A stretch of 45,863 bases of DNA from Candidatus Metaruminococcus caecorum (GTDB taxonomy: Bacteria > Bacillota > Clostridia > Oscillospirales > Ruminococcaceae): the NCBI GenBank assembly GCA_904420045.1, contig CAJFTY010000021.1, forward strand, positions 1 through 45,863, given 5' to 3'. Positions 24,471 to 33,411 of this stretch are shown piece by piece. Below the pieces are notes generated by a model, which did not search any database, was not told where the DNA came from, and was given only the letters and a program-made list of their open reading frames with translations. How positions within the stretch are numbered: the first letter of the stretch is position 1; every line of letters starts with the position of its first letter. Both the position numbers and the translations under genes were made by a program.

Positions 24471-25676
24471 TTAATGGCTTTGATATCGAACGGGAAACAC
24501 ACGAGGCCAAGGATATTTTTTCCACTGTCCACCGTCCGGATTTTCTGCAGATCCCATCAGTTTTTCCACTGCATGGGCGAGCGTGTCCAAATAATACGAA
24601 GCGTCGTATGCGGCGCAGACCTCTTTCCAGAAAGCACCTCCGAACAAGTAAGAACAGGCAAATTCCCTCCAGCCGGAAAGTCCCTGCGCCGCGGTGCGCG
24701 CCATATCGGACAGCAGTTCCCAGGCCTCCTCCTGCGTGATCCAGCCGAGGAAATATCCCCAGCGGGTAATCATTGCTGCCCGTCCGATATCCCAGCCCAG
24801 CAGGAAATCCGCTGGATATTTTTCTTTAAAATGCTGGACAAACGCCCATCCCCGCTGAAGGCCCTCTTTCTCGTCGTCATCGGTTTCTTCATCAAATAAT
24901 TCTTCCGCGGTTTGAGCCACAGCATAGCGTTTATAACGGGCGCGGTATCCTCCCTGCGTCAGATACGACAGCATCTCAAGCAGGTCTTCTCTTCCGGTAA
25001 TTCCCCATGAACTGCGTACGAGGCTTAAAATCTGCTGATCCATAACCGGAATATGTTCTTCTACTTCCAGCGAATCCAGTTTATGATCGTTGACCGTAGA
25101 AATAATACCGGAAAGAAGAATACCAAAACGCTGCCAATCTTCAAGACGGTCTGCGTAGGGAACAGGGGAAGGCTCCTCAATTTTCTGAATTTTTTCCATT
25201 TGTTCTTCTATCAGCCCATAGAGTTGCTCGGAGGAAAGCTCTTCTTCCTCAAATGAAACGTCTGTTCCTTCTAGTTGTTCCAAGGTATCAAAAGCCGCTG
25301 AAAGCATCGCCATATCCTCGCCATACAGTTTTTCAATCAGCTCTTGTGAACCGAGGGAAGCCATCTCGCCAACCTGCTTTTTCACTTCCTCCGATATCTG
25401 CTCCTGCATGGCCGCCGACTGTTTGGCAAATTCTTCTCCCATCCTTTGCGTCAGGGTTTCCATCTGTTTTTGCAGGTTTTCCGTCTCTGTTTCCACTGAA
25501 TGGCTGGATTGTTCTGCCTGCTGTTCTGCCTGCTGTTCGGTCTGTCGTGCAGTCTCCTCTTTGGCTTCTATCTGCGCCTGTGCTTCTTCGGCAGACTGCA
25601 TAAGGTCATCCATTTGTTTGGCCGCTTGCTCTTTCATACGGTTTGCACGGTTCATCAGTTCGTTGATATCAAACAT
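24471..25676 (-). CDS. DUF1266 protein with N-terminal coiled coil
   Basis: 401 residues; the ATG (MFDINELMNRANRMK) follows GTGGAGG. Residues 5-115 are a Gln/Glu-rich coiled coil (AEEAQAQIEAKEETARQTEQ; a run of QQAEQ). The C-terminal half is DUF1266: RSSWGITGREDLLEMLSYL, GYRARYKRYA, LGWDIGRAAMITRWGYFLGW, EAWELLSDMARTAAQ, YLFGGAFW. DUF1266 has no assigned biochemical role but recurs in predicted toxin-immunity neighbourhoods. It starts 18 bp after the FGE-like gene. Confidence 0.85.
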   Translation of the reverse strand: MFDINELMNRANRMKEQAAKQMDDLMQSAEEAQAQIEAKEETARQTEQQAEQQAEQSSHSVETETENLQKQMETLTQRMGEEFAKQSAAMQEQISEEVKKQVGEMASLGSQELIEKLYGEDMAMLSAAFDTLEQLEGTDVSFEEEELSSEQLYGLIEEQMEKIQKIEEPSPVPYADRLEDWQRFGILLSGIISTVNDHKLDSLEVEEHIPVMDQQILSLVRSSWGITGREDLLEMLSYLTQGGYRARYKRYAVAQTAEELFDEETDDDEKEGLQRGWAFVQHFKEKYPADFLLGWDIGRAAMITRWGYFLGWITQEEAWELLSDMARTAAQGLSGWREFACSYLFGGAFWKEVCAAYDASYYLDTLAHAVEKLMGSAENPDGGQWKKYPWPRVFPVRYQSH

Positions 25677-25694
25677 TGCAGATACCTCCACTTT

Positions 25695-26657
25695 TTATTG
25701 GATTGTAATGACCGGCCGGTAAAACTTAAAGTCGCTGTTTATCACATTATCTTTTTGTATATCCGGTCTGTAATGGGGAGAGCAGGGAAGATAGCCCAGC
25801 ATAGGCCCCAGCCCGCCGCAGACCCCGCATCCACCGTCGCCGCCGCAGGTTGTGAGGGAGTCCGACTCCACCACCTCCTGTTTATAAGGATCATAGGCGA
25901 TGTACAGACCAAAAAAGTTAGGCTCCTCCAAGTCGTAAGGACGGGGATCGCCTTGTACTTCATAATGGCGCAGGTGCATGGAGGCGTCTATGCACTCTCC
26001 CCATGGGAACAGGGTGCGGCATCCGCCGCCGCACAGATAGGACCATTCGTCCGCTGTGGGCAGAGAGAAGCCCTGTTCTTTCAGAGTTTCCTTTAGCTGG
26101 GGATAGGTGACTTTATGCTGCAAATAAGCTTGCCACCGGGTTCCAAACCGCTCGAATTTCGCACATCCTACAATGTTGTATTTTTGGATGCCGGAGTGTT
26201 CGTGCCGCCAGAAAGCTTCCAGCCATTCACGGTGCTCCTCCTGTAACCGGCTGTCCCAAAAGGAAACTGGTTCCCACCCGATTTCTTCTAAATTACGCCC
26301 CACCAGCATGGGGGGAAGTTCCGCCACACGCACGGGAAGCGTGTACTGACGAAGAAAATGCTCAGGGGAGCCCTCATATGAGTATTCCTCCAGCAGATGT
26401 TTTAGCTCTTCCAGACAATTTTGTTCCAGCCCAACGGCAAACTGGTTCCATCCCAGGGTGACCGTGTCGCCGGGGACAAAGACAAACTCGCGGCCAGCCT
26501 TTTCAAAAATTCCGGTGGTACAGCTTTGACCCCATCGGGTAAAGACGTATAAGGACTGAAAGGTCATATTATAACAATCCGCAAGGGACTGCATCAGCGT
26601 AAGCTTCTCGGTCATTTTCAGTTTGTTAAATTGGGGACGAAGCAATATTTCATTCAC
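25695..26657 (-). CDS. FGE/sulfatase-modifying-factor-like protein, probably not catalytic
   Basis: 320 residues from a GTG with AGGAGGAG 7 nt upstream; an ATG six codons earlier overlaps the previous stop (ATGA) but lies before that ribosome site. The middle shows the FGE-sulfatase (C-type lectin fold) signature: FSLPTADEWSYLCGGG then RTLFPWGE, and later EPNFFGLYIAYDP. The usual RGGSW-type stretch is missing; in its place is CGGDGGCGVCGGLG and a Cys/Pro-rich end. It may be a binding domain rather than a formylglycine enzyme. It lies between the DUF6892-like and DUF1266 genes in the immunity-type operon. Confidence 0.6.
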   Translation of the reverse strand: MNEILLRPQFNKLKMTEKLTLMQSLADCYNMTFQSLYVFTRWGQSCTTGIFEKAGREFVFVPGDTVTLGWNQFAVGLEQNCLEELKHLLEEYSYEGSPEHFLRQYTLPVRVAELPPMLVGRNLEEIGWEPVSFWDSRLQEEHREWLEAFWRHEHSGIQKYNIVGCAKFERFGTRWQAYLQHKVTYPQLKETLKEQGFSLPTADEWSYLCGGGCRTLFPWGECIDASMHLRHYEVQGDPRPYDLEEPNFFGLYIAYDPYKQEVVESDSLTTCGGDGGCGVCGGLGPMLGYLPCSPHYRPDIQKDNVINSDFKFYRPVITIQ

Positions 26658-26671
26658 ATTGTATCTCCTCC

Positions 26672-29110
26672 TCACAGCAGTTCTACTTGTATGCCCTGGT
26701 GCTCCAACAGCGGCGCCACTTGTTCTTCTCTAGAGGACATGAGAGTGACATGCCTGAGCTGGGAAAACTGCCGCAGCTCTTCTCCGCTGATGGAATTCAG
26801 GTCAAAATATCCGTCCTCACCATCCCAGAAGGGCCAGATTTGGCCATAGACCTCACTGCCGCCGTCCATGTCCAGTTCTGTGACTTCTGAAGCCAGCCGT
26901 GCTGGAATCGCCAACCGTTTAAACCACTGGACGGCCTCCGGGATGGGTGCATAACCTTCTTCCTCGACATTGATTTTGCGGCGGCCGTACTCCTGCGCAA
27001 ATTCCCCAATATCAAATTTTGGTATGAGCAAGCCTTTTTCGTACATCAGCACCTCGACGACCGCCAGTTTAAAGTTGAAATTATCAAACTTCAGCACCGG
27101 TTCATCCGGCTTTTCCATCCGGTACTTCCGGAGCTTGGCTGCTTTTGGCACAGGAGCTTTCCAGCTGATCTCCACCCGGCTGGCTAAATGCTCCATCCGT
27201 TTCCGCAGTTTGGAGTCAACCTCATCCGAAATGGGGGAGGGGAGGCGGGTGAAAACGGTAAATCCACCCAGCTTACGTGTTTGCGCAAATCCAAAGGGTT
27301 CCCACTTGGCGTCTCGATAGCTCCTGCCTCCAATCCGGAATGTCCCGTCGAATTCCCTTTGAGGAAGGTTCTGACTGTGGGGAGCCAGGCAGAGAGCCAG
27401 CGTGCGTATGGTGGCTTCGTCTTCCTCCAGCCAGCCTTGTAAGCCCAGTGCATCCCATACTGCAAAGACCTGCGTATACGGAGCTTCTTCGCCGGTAACA
27501 TCGTCTTTTCGGACGTCGTTTTGGATCACAATGCGGGCTGTTCCCAGCGTGGAGGATAACTGCTCCAGCGTAAAAGGCGGTGTCAAAACCTTGCCGCAAA
27601 TCGTAAGGCTTTCTCTTTTCAGCTCCGCCTTTTTTTCCGCTGCTTTGGGAGGAAGCGTAAATGGAAGATCCGGATACAGCTCCTTGTATTCACGCCAACG
27701 TTCCAGTTTTTTCGGCTTGTTGGCCGTCCGCAGAAATTCCCAAAAGTTTGTGGGGTAACAGAATACCGGCCCCACTCCAGTACGGCGGATGACGATGACC
27801 ACTGTGCCGTCGGTCAAAACACCGATGTGCTGCATTTTTTCACTGCCGAACATTCCAGGGCGGATACGGAGCACTTCCCGGGTTTCGATGTTGATGAGCT
27901 GAGCAAAGTCATCGGAAAGAACCTCGCCGTTTCCCTGAACCAGCAGCCAGTTGCCGGTGAACCAGCGCAATCGCAGTCCTTCGCCCATGCCAGGCAACGG
28001 CACGATGCGGCTTTGCCCGGTGTCCATGTCCAGCTCCAGCAGGTTTTCTTCAATACGGCCTTTTCCACTTGTGGCATGAATCATATAGAGACGTTTTTGG
28101 TCCAAAGCGGGAATAGCCTCGGACAAATGATCGTAACCGGAAAGTTTGAAAGGGTGGCGGTTTACTTCGCCGTTTTCCCATTTGTAGAGCGTGCCGTCCC
28201 GCCATTCATTGGAAAAGTAGATTCGTCCCGTGCCGTCCGCGGCGATTCCACAGTAATTGCTGCCACTCCAGCCGTCCTGGGGAAGATTCCAGTTCTTTAC
28301 ATCCTTGCAGGTACCTCGTTCGGTTATTTCAATTCGGGTGGCGTTGCATGGATCACCCGCCCAGAGTGCTCTGCCGGACCAGACCAACATCTGGGGCGGA
28401 CCATCGTAGCCGATTGGGGAGGGACAAAACCAGTCGTCCATCTTTGCAGGATCCCGCCCTACGAGCACATGGCCAACCATTCCGCTGGCGGAGGCTGTGG
28501 CGGCCGCGTAAAGCTTATTTTCAGCGGAATAGCAGAGGGTTTTTAGGTGATACAGGGCATTTAGCTTGACCAGACGCGGCGGCCGGCAGCTCAAGTCCAC
28601 GATGCAGGACTTGAGCCATTTTTCCTCTTCTTTGTTTTTCCATTGACCAGCTGCAAAGTCGCCGGAAAGGGAATGGATGAAAAAGTGTTCCTCGCCGGAG
28701 AGCGTGTATTCCTCACAGTGCATAAGCTTACCCGGATCCTGCGCATTGGCATGGTCTCCCCATTTGCGTCCCCGCTGTTTTAGCAGGCGGCAGTATTGGT
28801 TTTGCTTTTTGCAAAAGGTTTCAAACGCGTTTTGTTGAGCTTGCGGAATTAGGGCGAAGAGGTAGATGTCGTCTCCGCAAAGATCATACAGCGCCCAGCC
28901 AAAGGCACTCAGTTCCTGGCCCAAAGCGGCCACGCCCTGTTCATGGGATAGGCGCATGTATTGCGTGGCAATCCTGTCAAAGCACCCGTTTTGCAGAACC
29001 GGGATCTGTTTGCTCCATTTTTGACGGAGCTCCGCCAGGGTGTCCGTCACATCTCCGTCAAATTTCAGTATATCCAGCGCGTCCTCGACCATCTGCGAAT
29101 AGTCCGGCAT
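26672..29110 (-). CDS. large DUF6892-like protein, first gene of the immunity-type operon
   Basis: 812 residues with an AAAGGAGG ribosome site. Residues about 130-470 look like a beta-propeller-type repeat region (IAADGTGRIYFSNEWRDG, LYMIHATSGKGR, GVLTDGTVVIVIRR). A domain at about 505-610 starts LTICGKVLTPPFTLEQLSS and includes a VIQNDVRK strand. The last 140 residues match the DUF6892 pattern as I remember it (FNFKLAVVEVLMYEKGLLIP, RKINVEEEGYAPIPE, WPFWDGEDGYFDLNSI). No secretion signal is seen. It opens the six-gene operon and overlaps the next gene's alternative start by 4 bp. The function is unknown; co-occurrence with SUFU points to toxin neutralisation. Confidence 0.72.
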   Translation of the reverse strand: MPDYSQMVEDALDILKFDGDVTDTLAELRQKWSKQIPVLQNGCFDRIATQYMRLSHEQGVAALGQELSAFGWALYDLCGDDIYLFALIPQAQQNAFETFCKKQNQYCRLLKQRGRKWGDHANAQDPGKLMHCEEYTLSGEEHFFIHSLSGDFAAGQWKNKEEEKWLKSCIVDLSCRPPRLVKLNALYHLKTLCYSAENKLYAAATASASGMVGHVLVGRDPAKMDDWFCPSPIGYDGPPQMLVWSGRALWAGDPCNATRIEITERGTCKDVKNWNLPQDGWSGSNYCGIAADGTGRIYFSNEWRDGTLYKWENGEVNRHPFKLSGYDHLSEAIPALDQKRLYMIHATSGKGRIEENLLELDMDTGQSRIVPLPGMGEGLRLRWFTGNWLLVQGNGEVLSDDFAQLINIETREVLRIRPGMFGSEKMQHIGVLTDGTVVIVIRRTGVGPVFCYPTNFWEFLRTANKPKKLERWREYKELYPDLPFTLPPKAAEKKAELKRESLTICGKVLTPPFTLEQLSSTLGTARIVIQNDVRKDDVTGEEAPYTQVFAVWDALGLQGWLEEDEATIRTLALCLAPHSQNLPQREFDGTFRIGGRSYRDAKWEPFGFAQTRKLGGFTVFTRLPSPISDEVDSKLRKRMEHLASRVEISWKAPVPKAAKLRKYRMEKPDEPVLKFDNFNFKLAVVEVLMYEKGLLIPKFDIGEFAQEYGRRKINVEEEGYAPIPEAVQWFKRLAIPARLASEVTELDMDGGSEVYGQIWPFWDGEDGYFDLNSISGEELRQFSQLRHVTLMSSREEQVAPLLEHQGIQVELL

Positions 29111-29125
29111 AGCGGAGGCCTCCTT

Positions 29126-29230
29126 TATGTATCTAAAATATTCCGGCCTTCATGGGAATCAGTCGGCTTTAAACGAATTGTGCCGATACCCGCCCTTGTC
29201 AGAGCTTCAAGCGTTTGTACAAATAAAAAA
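29126..29230 (-). pseudogene. orphan C-terminal gene tail before the immunity-type operon
   Basis: About 34 codons that read like a protein end (VQTLEALTRAGIGTIRLKPT, then DSHEGRNILDT and stop). The stop overlaps the AAAGGAGG site of the next gene, so it was once the preceding gene of the same operon. Its 5' side is cut at the terminator hairpin of the TetR gene. No start codon or ribosome site is present. The family is not recognised. No clear promoter for the operon was found in this gap. Confidence 0.45.
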
Positions 29231-29267
29231 CCTGTATTAAACTGTCTGACAGGCAGATTAATACAGG
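29225..29267 (-). terminator. terminator downstream of the TetR gene
   Basis: Arms cctgtattaa / ttaatacagg (10 bp perfect) enclose a 17-nt partly self-paired loop. On the minus strand the stem is followed by TTTTTTATTT, a strong T run. It lies about 130 bp after the TetR stop; the stretch between holds no recognisable gene. Confidence 0.8.
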
Positions 29268-29394
29268 GAAAAAACCATATAAAATCCCGCGACGTCTATT
29301 GGTAAGCAGCCGCAAAAAACAAAACCTTTGTCTAATTTGAAACAGGCAGACGATCCCATCTAAAGTTACCTCATAACTGGAATCCCAGTCTTTT

Positions 29395-30009
29395 TCATTT
29401 TGAATTTCGAAAAGATTCCAATTGATCAATCACAGCGTTAATCTGAAACTCAACCATTTCGTCTGCCATTTCCGGGAAAAGGAACGGCATTTCCTCGGGA
29501 ATCGCTTTGCGAACCATAATCATTGCCAAAACCAGATTTCCAAACAGGCGAGGATCAAACGTAGAAACTGGTAAACCAAATACCGTTAGAACTTCTTTGA
29601 AAATTCTAATTTGCTTTTGCTGGAACACCCGAAAACTATCGGAAGTCAGCCGCTGGAACACCGCCTGTTCTTCTTTCATCGTTAAAACGACAAATCCACT
29701 TTTTTCGCCGCGGCAGCAGTCCCAAAGGAATTGCTTTATCTTGTCTCGCCAACTCAAGTCAGGCTGTTTCATCAACCCTTTTGCATGTTCAAGCAGCTTT
29801 GGCTGTTGATGATACAGCACCTGCGTGATAAATTCTTCTTTGCTTGGAAAAAACGAGTAAAAGAAAGTTTTTGAAATTCCTACCACTTTACAAAGATTTT
29901 CCACACTGGTTTGTGTTACGCCGTATGTTCCAAGGAATTCCAATCCTGTCGAAATTAGTTTATCCCGAATCTGCTTCCGTTCGTCATCAGAATACGCTTT
30001 TCTGGACAT
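29395..30009 (-). CDS. TetR family transcriptional regulator
   Basis: 204 residues. The helix-turn-helix is in the first 55 residues (YGVTQTSVENLCKVVGISKT, then FFYSFFPSKEEFI). The C-terminal domain contains RDKIKQFLWDCCRGEKSGF and ends at a dimerisation-type helix. No partner gene stands next to it: the immunity operon starts behind a terminator and the redox operon ends upstream. It is an isolated regulator with its own promoter; its target may lie elsewhere. Confidence 0.9.
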   Translation of the reverse strand: MSRKAYSDDERKQIRDKLISTGLEFLGTYGVTQTSVENLCKVVGISKTFFYSFFPSKEEFITQVLYHQQPKLLEHAKGLMKQPDLSWRDKIKQFLWDCCRGEKSGFVVLTMKEEQAVFQRLTSDSFRVFQQKQIRIFKEVLTVFGLPVSTFDPRLFGNLVLAMIMVRKAIPEEMPFLFPEMADEMVEFQINAVIDQLESFRNSK

Positions 30010-30071
30010 GATAGAACTCCTTCACTGGGCATTTTAAAGTCAAATTAAAATAATTCGATTTTATAATAATC

Positions 30072-30100
30072 AGTATAGCAGAGATTGAATTGAAACGCAA
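30072..30100 (-). promoter_or_regulatory. promoter of the lone TetR gene
   Basis: On the minus strand TTGCGT (30095-30100), a 17-bp spacer and TATACT (30072-30077). Downstream, around the likely transcript start, an AT-rich imperfect inverted repeat (AAAAT...ATTTT around TTCGA) could be the operator for self-control. Confidence 0.6.
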
Positions 30101-30304
30101 GCATAAGTTTTCCTGCATGGTGTTGTGGTTGTTTCCAAGCGGTTTAGAATGGGAATCTAGGCCTGATCGAATCATCATGTTGGAAACGTCGGCGGCCAGC
30201 GATCAGTCGGGAATCCGCATCCCGGCATCCAGCCGATGGCTTTGTATGTGCGTACAGAATGCCAATTGCCTACAAATAGGAAGCAGTAAAAATTCTGAAA
30301 TTTT
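30101..30304. other. gap without recognisable gene
   Basis: The gap lies between the TetR promoter and the end of the redox operon. It contains one short hairpin (cggga/tcccg near 30210-30226) and otherwise nothing that I can name. No open frame looks protein-like. Confidence 0.4.
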
Positions 30305-30874
30305 TTATTCAGCCCGATCCAGAACAGCAGAAAAATCATGATCCATTGCAGCTATTAAATCCATATCGGAATTAAGATGACCAAGAGAGATAAGCCCGTT
30401 TGAGCTGCGGAAATCTTTATAGAAGATTGATAAATTGCCCCACGGCACATATAGACAAAGATCACCGACATCAGGGTCAAATTCGTCCGGCTCTCCTTCT
30501 GTGGGAAAATCTTTCTCCATGAAAGCAATTTTTTCGATACCGTTAAAATCCTTAAAGTTGAGTTCAAGCGGAAGCATGTCATAAAGCGCATTGGCGGCAG
30601 GGGTATCATATAGGGTTCCATCAAATTCTCTCCCGTTTATTGTCAGTTTCACTTTTTGCCCTTCGGTTTCGGGAGTTTCTGAATTCCTTGACAACAAGTC
30701 CGTCGCTTGTGAATTTGCGGATTGATTTTCCGAACGATTGGTACCGTTTTGTATATCCGACTGCTCCTGCCGAGAATTTTGTCCGGATGCAGGAGGTACT
30801 GCTTGCTGCGCTGTGCAGGCAGCCAAGCTGAAACAAAGCAATACGCTTAAAACGATGAAAACATCTTTTTTCAT
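30305..30874 (-). CDS. cyclophilin-like fold lipoprotein
   Basis: 189 residues with a GGAGGA ribosome site. A lipoprotein signal ends LLCFSLAAC with Cys20 as the lipid site, then a Ser/Gln/Asn-rich linker runs to about residue 70. The folded part starts KVKLTINGREFDGTLYDTPA and contains ALYDMLPLELNFKDF, EKIAFMEKDFP and DLCLYVPWGNLSIFYKDF. This is the cyclophilin-like family common in gut Firmicutes, usually beside flavodoxins and aldo/keto reductases as here. It is the last gene of the cluster. The family has no proven isomerase activity. Confidence 0.85.
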   Translation of the reverse strand: MKKDVFIVLSVLLCFSLAACTAQQAVPPASGQNSRQEQSDIQNGTNRSENQSANSQATDLLSRNSETPETEGQKVKLTINGREFDGTLYDTPAANALYDMLPLELNFKDFNGIEKIAFMEKDFPTEGEPDEFDPDVGDLCLYVPWGNLSIFYKDFRSSNGLISLGHLNSDMDLIAAMDHDFSAVLDRAE

Positions 30875-30922
30875 TGCTGTTCCTCCATCTTATCTGCTTT
30901 ACCATCGCCTATAAACCAAGCT

Positions 30923-31654
30923 TCAAGCCCCAATACGGAAATTTTTATATCGTTCCTTAAAATTTAAAATTCCATTATGATTTCTCTGTTTTCTACGTAT
31001 AAGTTTTGCACTGTAATGAGCGATAAAGATGAAAAGCCCCATAAGCGCAAGATAATCTATGTAAAACAAAATTTTCGATTCGCTGTAATCCAGAAATACG
31101 AACTCGCTTTTCAAAAACAGATAGGTCGGAAAATCTCTGCCGATGAATGTCCATGCGCCATATCCGGCTATGACCACGCCTACGATGAAAGCGAGCATAT
31201 TTCGGCTTTTTGCTTTGCTTTTTATTCCGGCCGCTTTTCGGAACATTTTCAAAATCATCTTCCAATGTAGTCCCAAATGCAGGCTCATCAAAAGAAAACC
31301 CCAATATGCTCCGAGAATATGAAGCCGGCGAGCCAAAGACATACCGCCCCGAAATGACAGAAAATCAAACACATAACGGGACATCACAATACCGCTATAC
31401 ATTTGAGCTAGCATAGATACAAGTACAAGAAAATCAATGCAAAGCGTTAAAATACGCATTGCATTGTACTTTCCCTTGAATAAGGTTTTGTACCAATGTC
31501 CGTTTAGAATGTGGTGAGCGATAAAAAGGAGTAATATTCCGGCGCCCACCCATTCGTGGAGCGCTTCTCCCCAAAGATGATAGCCCATTAAAAAAAGCAA
31601 TGCCAGCGTCATTGCAACATCGACGGCGAATTTGATGACGGGTTTCGGTTTCAT
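30923..31654 (-). CDS. DUF4405 / cytochrome b-like membrane protein
   Basis: 243 residues with about six hydrophobic segments. Histidines sit inside membrane segments where heme ligands are found in cytochrome b561-type proteins: FIAHHILNGHWY, RRLHILGAYWGFLLMSLHLG then LHW, and FIFIAHYSAKLI. This fits DUF4405. It probably moves electrons across the membrane to a partner on the outer face; the lipoprotein genes around it are candidates. The start ATG overlaps the stop of the CMD gene (ATGA), so the two are coupled. Confidence 0.82.
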   Translation of the reverse strand: MKPKPVIKFAVDVAMTLALLFLMGYHLWGEALHEWVGAGILLLFIAHHILNGHWYKTLFKGKYNAMRILTLCIDFLVLVSMLAQMYSGIVMSRYVFDFLSFRGGMSLARRLHILGAYWGFLLMSLHLGLHWKMILKMFRKAAGIKSKAKSRNMLAFIVGVVIAGYGAWTFIGRDFPTYLFLKSEFVFLDYSESKILFYIDYLALMGLFIFIAHYSAKLIRRKQRNHNGILNFKERYKNFRIGA

Positions 31655-32337
31655 TGCTCCACCGCCTTGTGAATGCAGGCAATCGCATTCAAACTACGGG
31701 GATAACCGATATAAGGTAGGCATTGCGAAACAACACGTATCAAAAAGTCCTTGTCATTTTTCATATTCATATTTCCTTTTGCGTGAGCGATTAGCTGCGG
31801 CTCGCAACCACCCTGCGCCATAAGAAAGCAAAAGGTAATGAGTTCACGCTCTGCAAGGGTTAATCCGTTTCTAGTATAGTAATCGCCGAAGCAATTTGCC
31901 GCCAGCCAGCGGCTTAAATGTCCTGTTTTCCAAGCCTCTTTCATATGCTCACCGAAAATTTCTGCCTGCGCTTCAATCCCTTTTTCAAGCCGATTGTCAA
32001 GGGTAGTCGTTGCCTGTCCGTCAAGCGGAAGCTCTATGCCTCTCTCGGTTAATATTTTATTGGTAACATTTAGAAACGGCAGCATTCTGCCATATCCCAA
32101 ATAGTCGGTCGCTTGATAAACGATCTCCTTTGCAAGAATCGGCGTGATACCGTTTTCTAACGCTTGGGGGAGCGTTTCTTTGTAAGCGTCCACACCGCCG
32201 CAGCCGATCAGTGCTGCTAAAATCGCCAGATAGCGGGTAGAGGGTTTTAACTGCTGGTTTTCTTCGTTTACAACTTCATCAAATGCAAAATACTCAAAGC
32301 GTTCTGCAAATTCAGGGTCTGTTTTATGCAAATCCAT
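31651..32337 (-). CDS. carboxymuconolactone decarboxylase (AhpD-like) family protein, two domains
   Basis: 228 residues from the ATG behind AAAGGAG; the open frame extends 14 codons upstream without a ribosome site. Two CMD-type helical repeats are seen: LAILAALIGCGGVDAYKETL then AKEIVYQATDYLGYGR, and LAERELITFCFLMAQGGCEP followed by LIAHAKGNMNM. Cysteines and His are placed as in AhpD-like peroxidase relays but without a clean CxxC. It likely acts in thiol redox or aromatic-acid metabolism and travels with the aldo/keto reductase 14 bp upstream. Confidence 0.88.
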   Translation of the reverse strand: MDLHKTDPEFAERFEYFAFDEVVNEENQQLKPSTRYLAILAALIGCGGVDAYKETLPQALENGITPILAKEIVYQATDYLGYGRMLPFLNVTNKILTERGIELPLDGQATTTLDNRLEKGIEAQAEIFGEHMKEAWKTGHLSRWLAANCFGDYYTRNGLTLAERELITFCFLMAQGGCEPQLIAHAKGNMNMKNDKDFLIRVVSQCLPYIGYPRSLNAIACIHKAVEQ

Positions 32338-32351
32338 TTTTGTTTCTCCTT

Positions 32352-33389
32352 TCAGATTTTTTGCCCGCTTAACGACCACACGTGTTTGTCCTTTGCAGCG
32401 GCAGGGGTGTTCTGCGCCATTACGCCTACCAAATTGTGGGGAACATAGGGTTCTTCCAAGAAAGCAAGCTCATCGGCAGTCAATGTAAACTGGATAGCCT
32501 TTGTCGCACCCTCAATGTGGTGGAGCTTTGTCGCGCCCACCACAGGAGCCGTAACCTTTGTCAGCAGCCAAGCGAGAGAGATTTCCGTCATGGAAACACC
32601 GTACTTGTCGGCAAGCTGAACGACACGGTCGATGATGATACCGTCCTGCTCGGCGGTGGCGTCGTATTTCAGACGGGCGTAACTGTCTTCCTGCAACCGC
32701 TTTGAGGTTTCACCGGGGCGTTTGGAAAGCCGTCCGCCTGCAAGTGCGCTGTACGGCGTCATGGCGATATGATCCTCACAGCAAAGCCTTGCCATTTCTC
32801 GTTCTTCCTCACGGAAAATTAAATTATAGTGCCCTTGTACCGATACGAATTTTGCAAATCCCTCTTTTTCAGCAAGTGCATTTGCCTTTGCTAGCTGATA
32901 GGCAAAGCAGTTAGAAATGCCGATATAACGGACTTTACCGGCTTTTACAGCGTTATTCAAGCCCTCCATAATGTCGTACAGGGGTGTATTGTAATCCCAC
33001 ATATGGTAAATGTATAAATCAACATAATTCATGCCGAGATTCTCAAGGCTTTTATCCAGCATGTTTTCAATGTGCTGCTGTCCTGTGATTCCCGCTTCAA
33101 TTTCTTCATTGGTACGGGGCAGGAACTTTGTTGCAATTACAACATCCTCACGCTTTTCAAAATCTCTGATCGCTCTGCCGAGATATTGCTCGCTTGTACC
33201 GCTTTGATAAGCGATTGCTGTATCAAAGAAGTTGACGCCAAGCTCCAAGCCTTTTTTGATAATTTCACGGGAGTGTTCTTCATCAACCGTCCAGCTATGC
33301 TGACCGTTTCCTGCTTCTCCGAATCCCATACATCCCATACAAATCCGGGATATCTTGAGGTCTGAATTTCCTAATTTTGTGTACTCCAT
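32352..33389 (-). CDS. aldo/keto reductase
   Basis: 345 residues. The TIM-barrel family marks are present: LGVNFFDTAIAYQSGTSEQY with the catalytic Asp and Tyr, VVIATKF with the Lys, LYIYHMWDYN with the His, and the NADP-binding end VVGATKLHHIEGATKA. The length and the opening MEYTKLGNSDLKISRICMGC are standard. It reduces carbonyl groups with NADPH; the substrate is unknown. Genes of this type often follow MerR/LysR and flavodoxin genes in Clostridia. A broken tautomerase gene lies just upstream. Confidence 0.95.
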   Translation of the reverse strand: MEYTKLGNSDLKISRICMGCMGFGEAGNGQHSWTVDEEHSREIIKKGLELGVNFFDTAIAYQSGTSEQYLGRAIRDFEKREDVVIATKFLPRTNEEIEAGITGQQHIENMLDKSLENLGMNYVDLYIYHMWDYNTPLYDIMEGLNNAVKAGKVRYIGISNCFAYQLAKANALAEKEGFAKFVSVQGHYNLIFREEEREMARLCCEDHIAMTPYSALAGGRLSKRPGETSKRLQEDSYARLKYDATAEQDGIIIDRVVQLADKYGVSMTEISLAWLLTKVTAPVVGATKLHHIEGATKAIQFTLTADELAFLEEPYVPHNLVGVMAQNTPAAAKDKHVWSLSGQKI

Positions 33390-33411
33390 AAAAAAGCTCC
33401 TTATACGCCCG

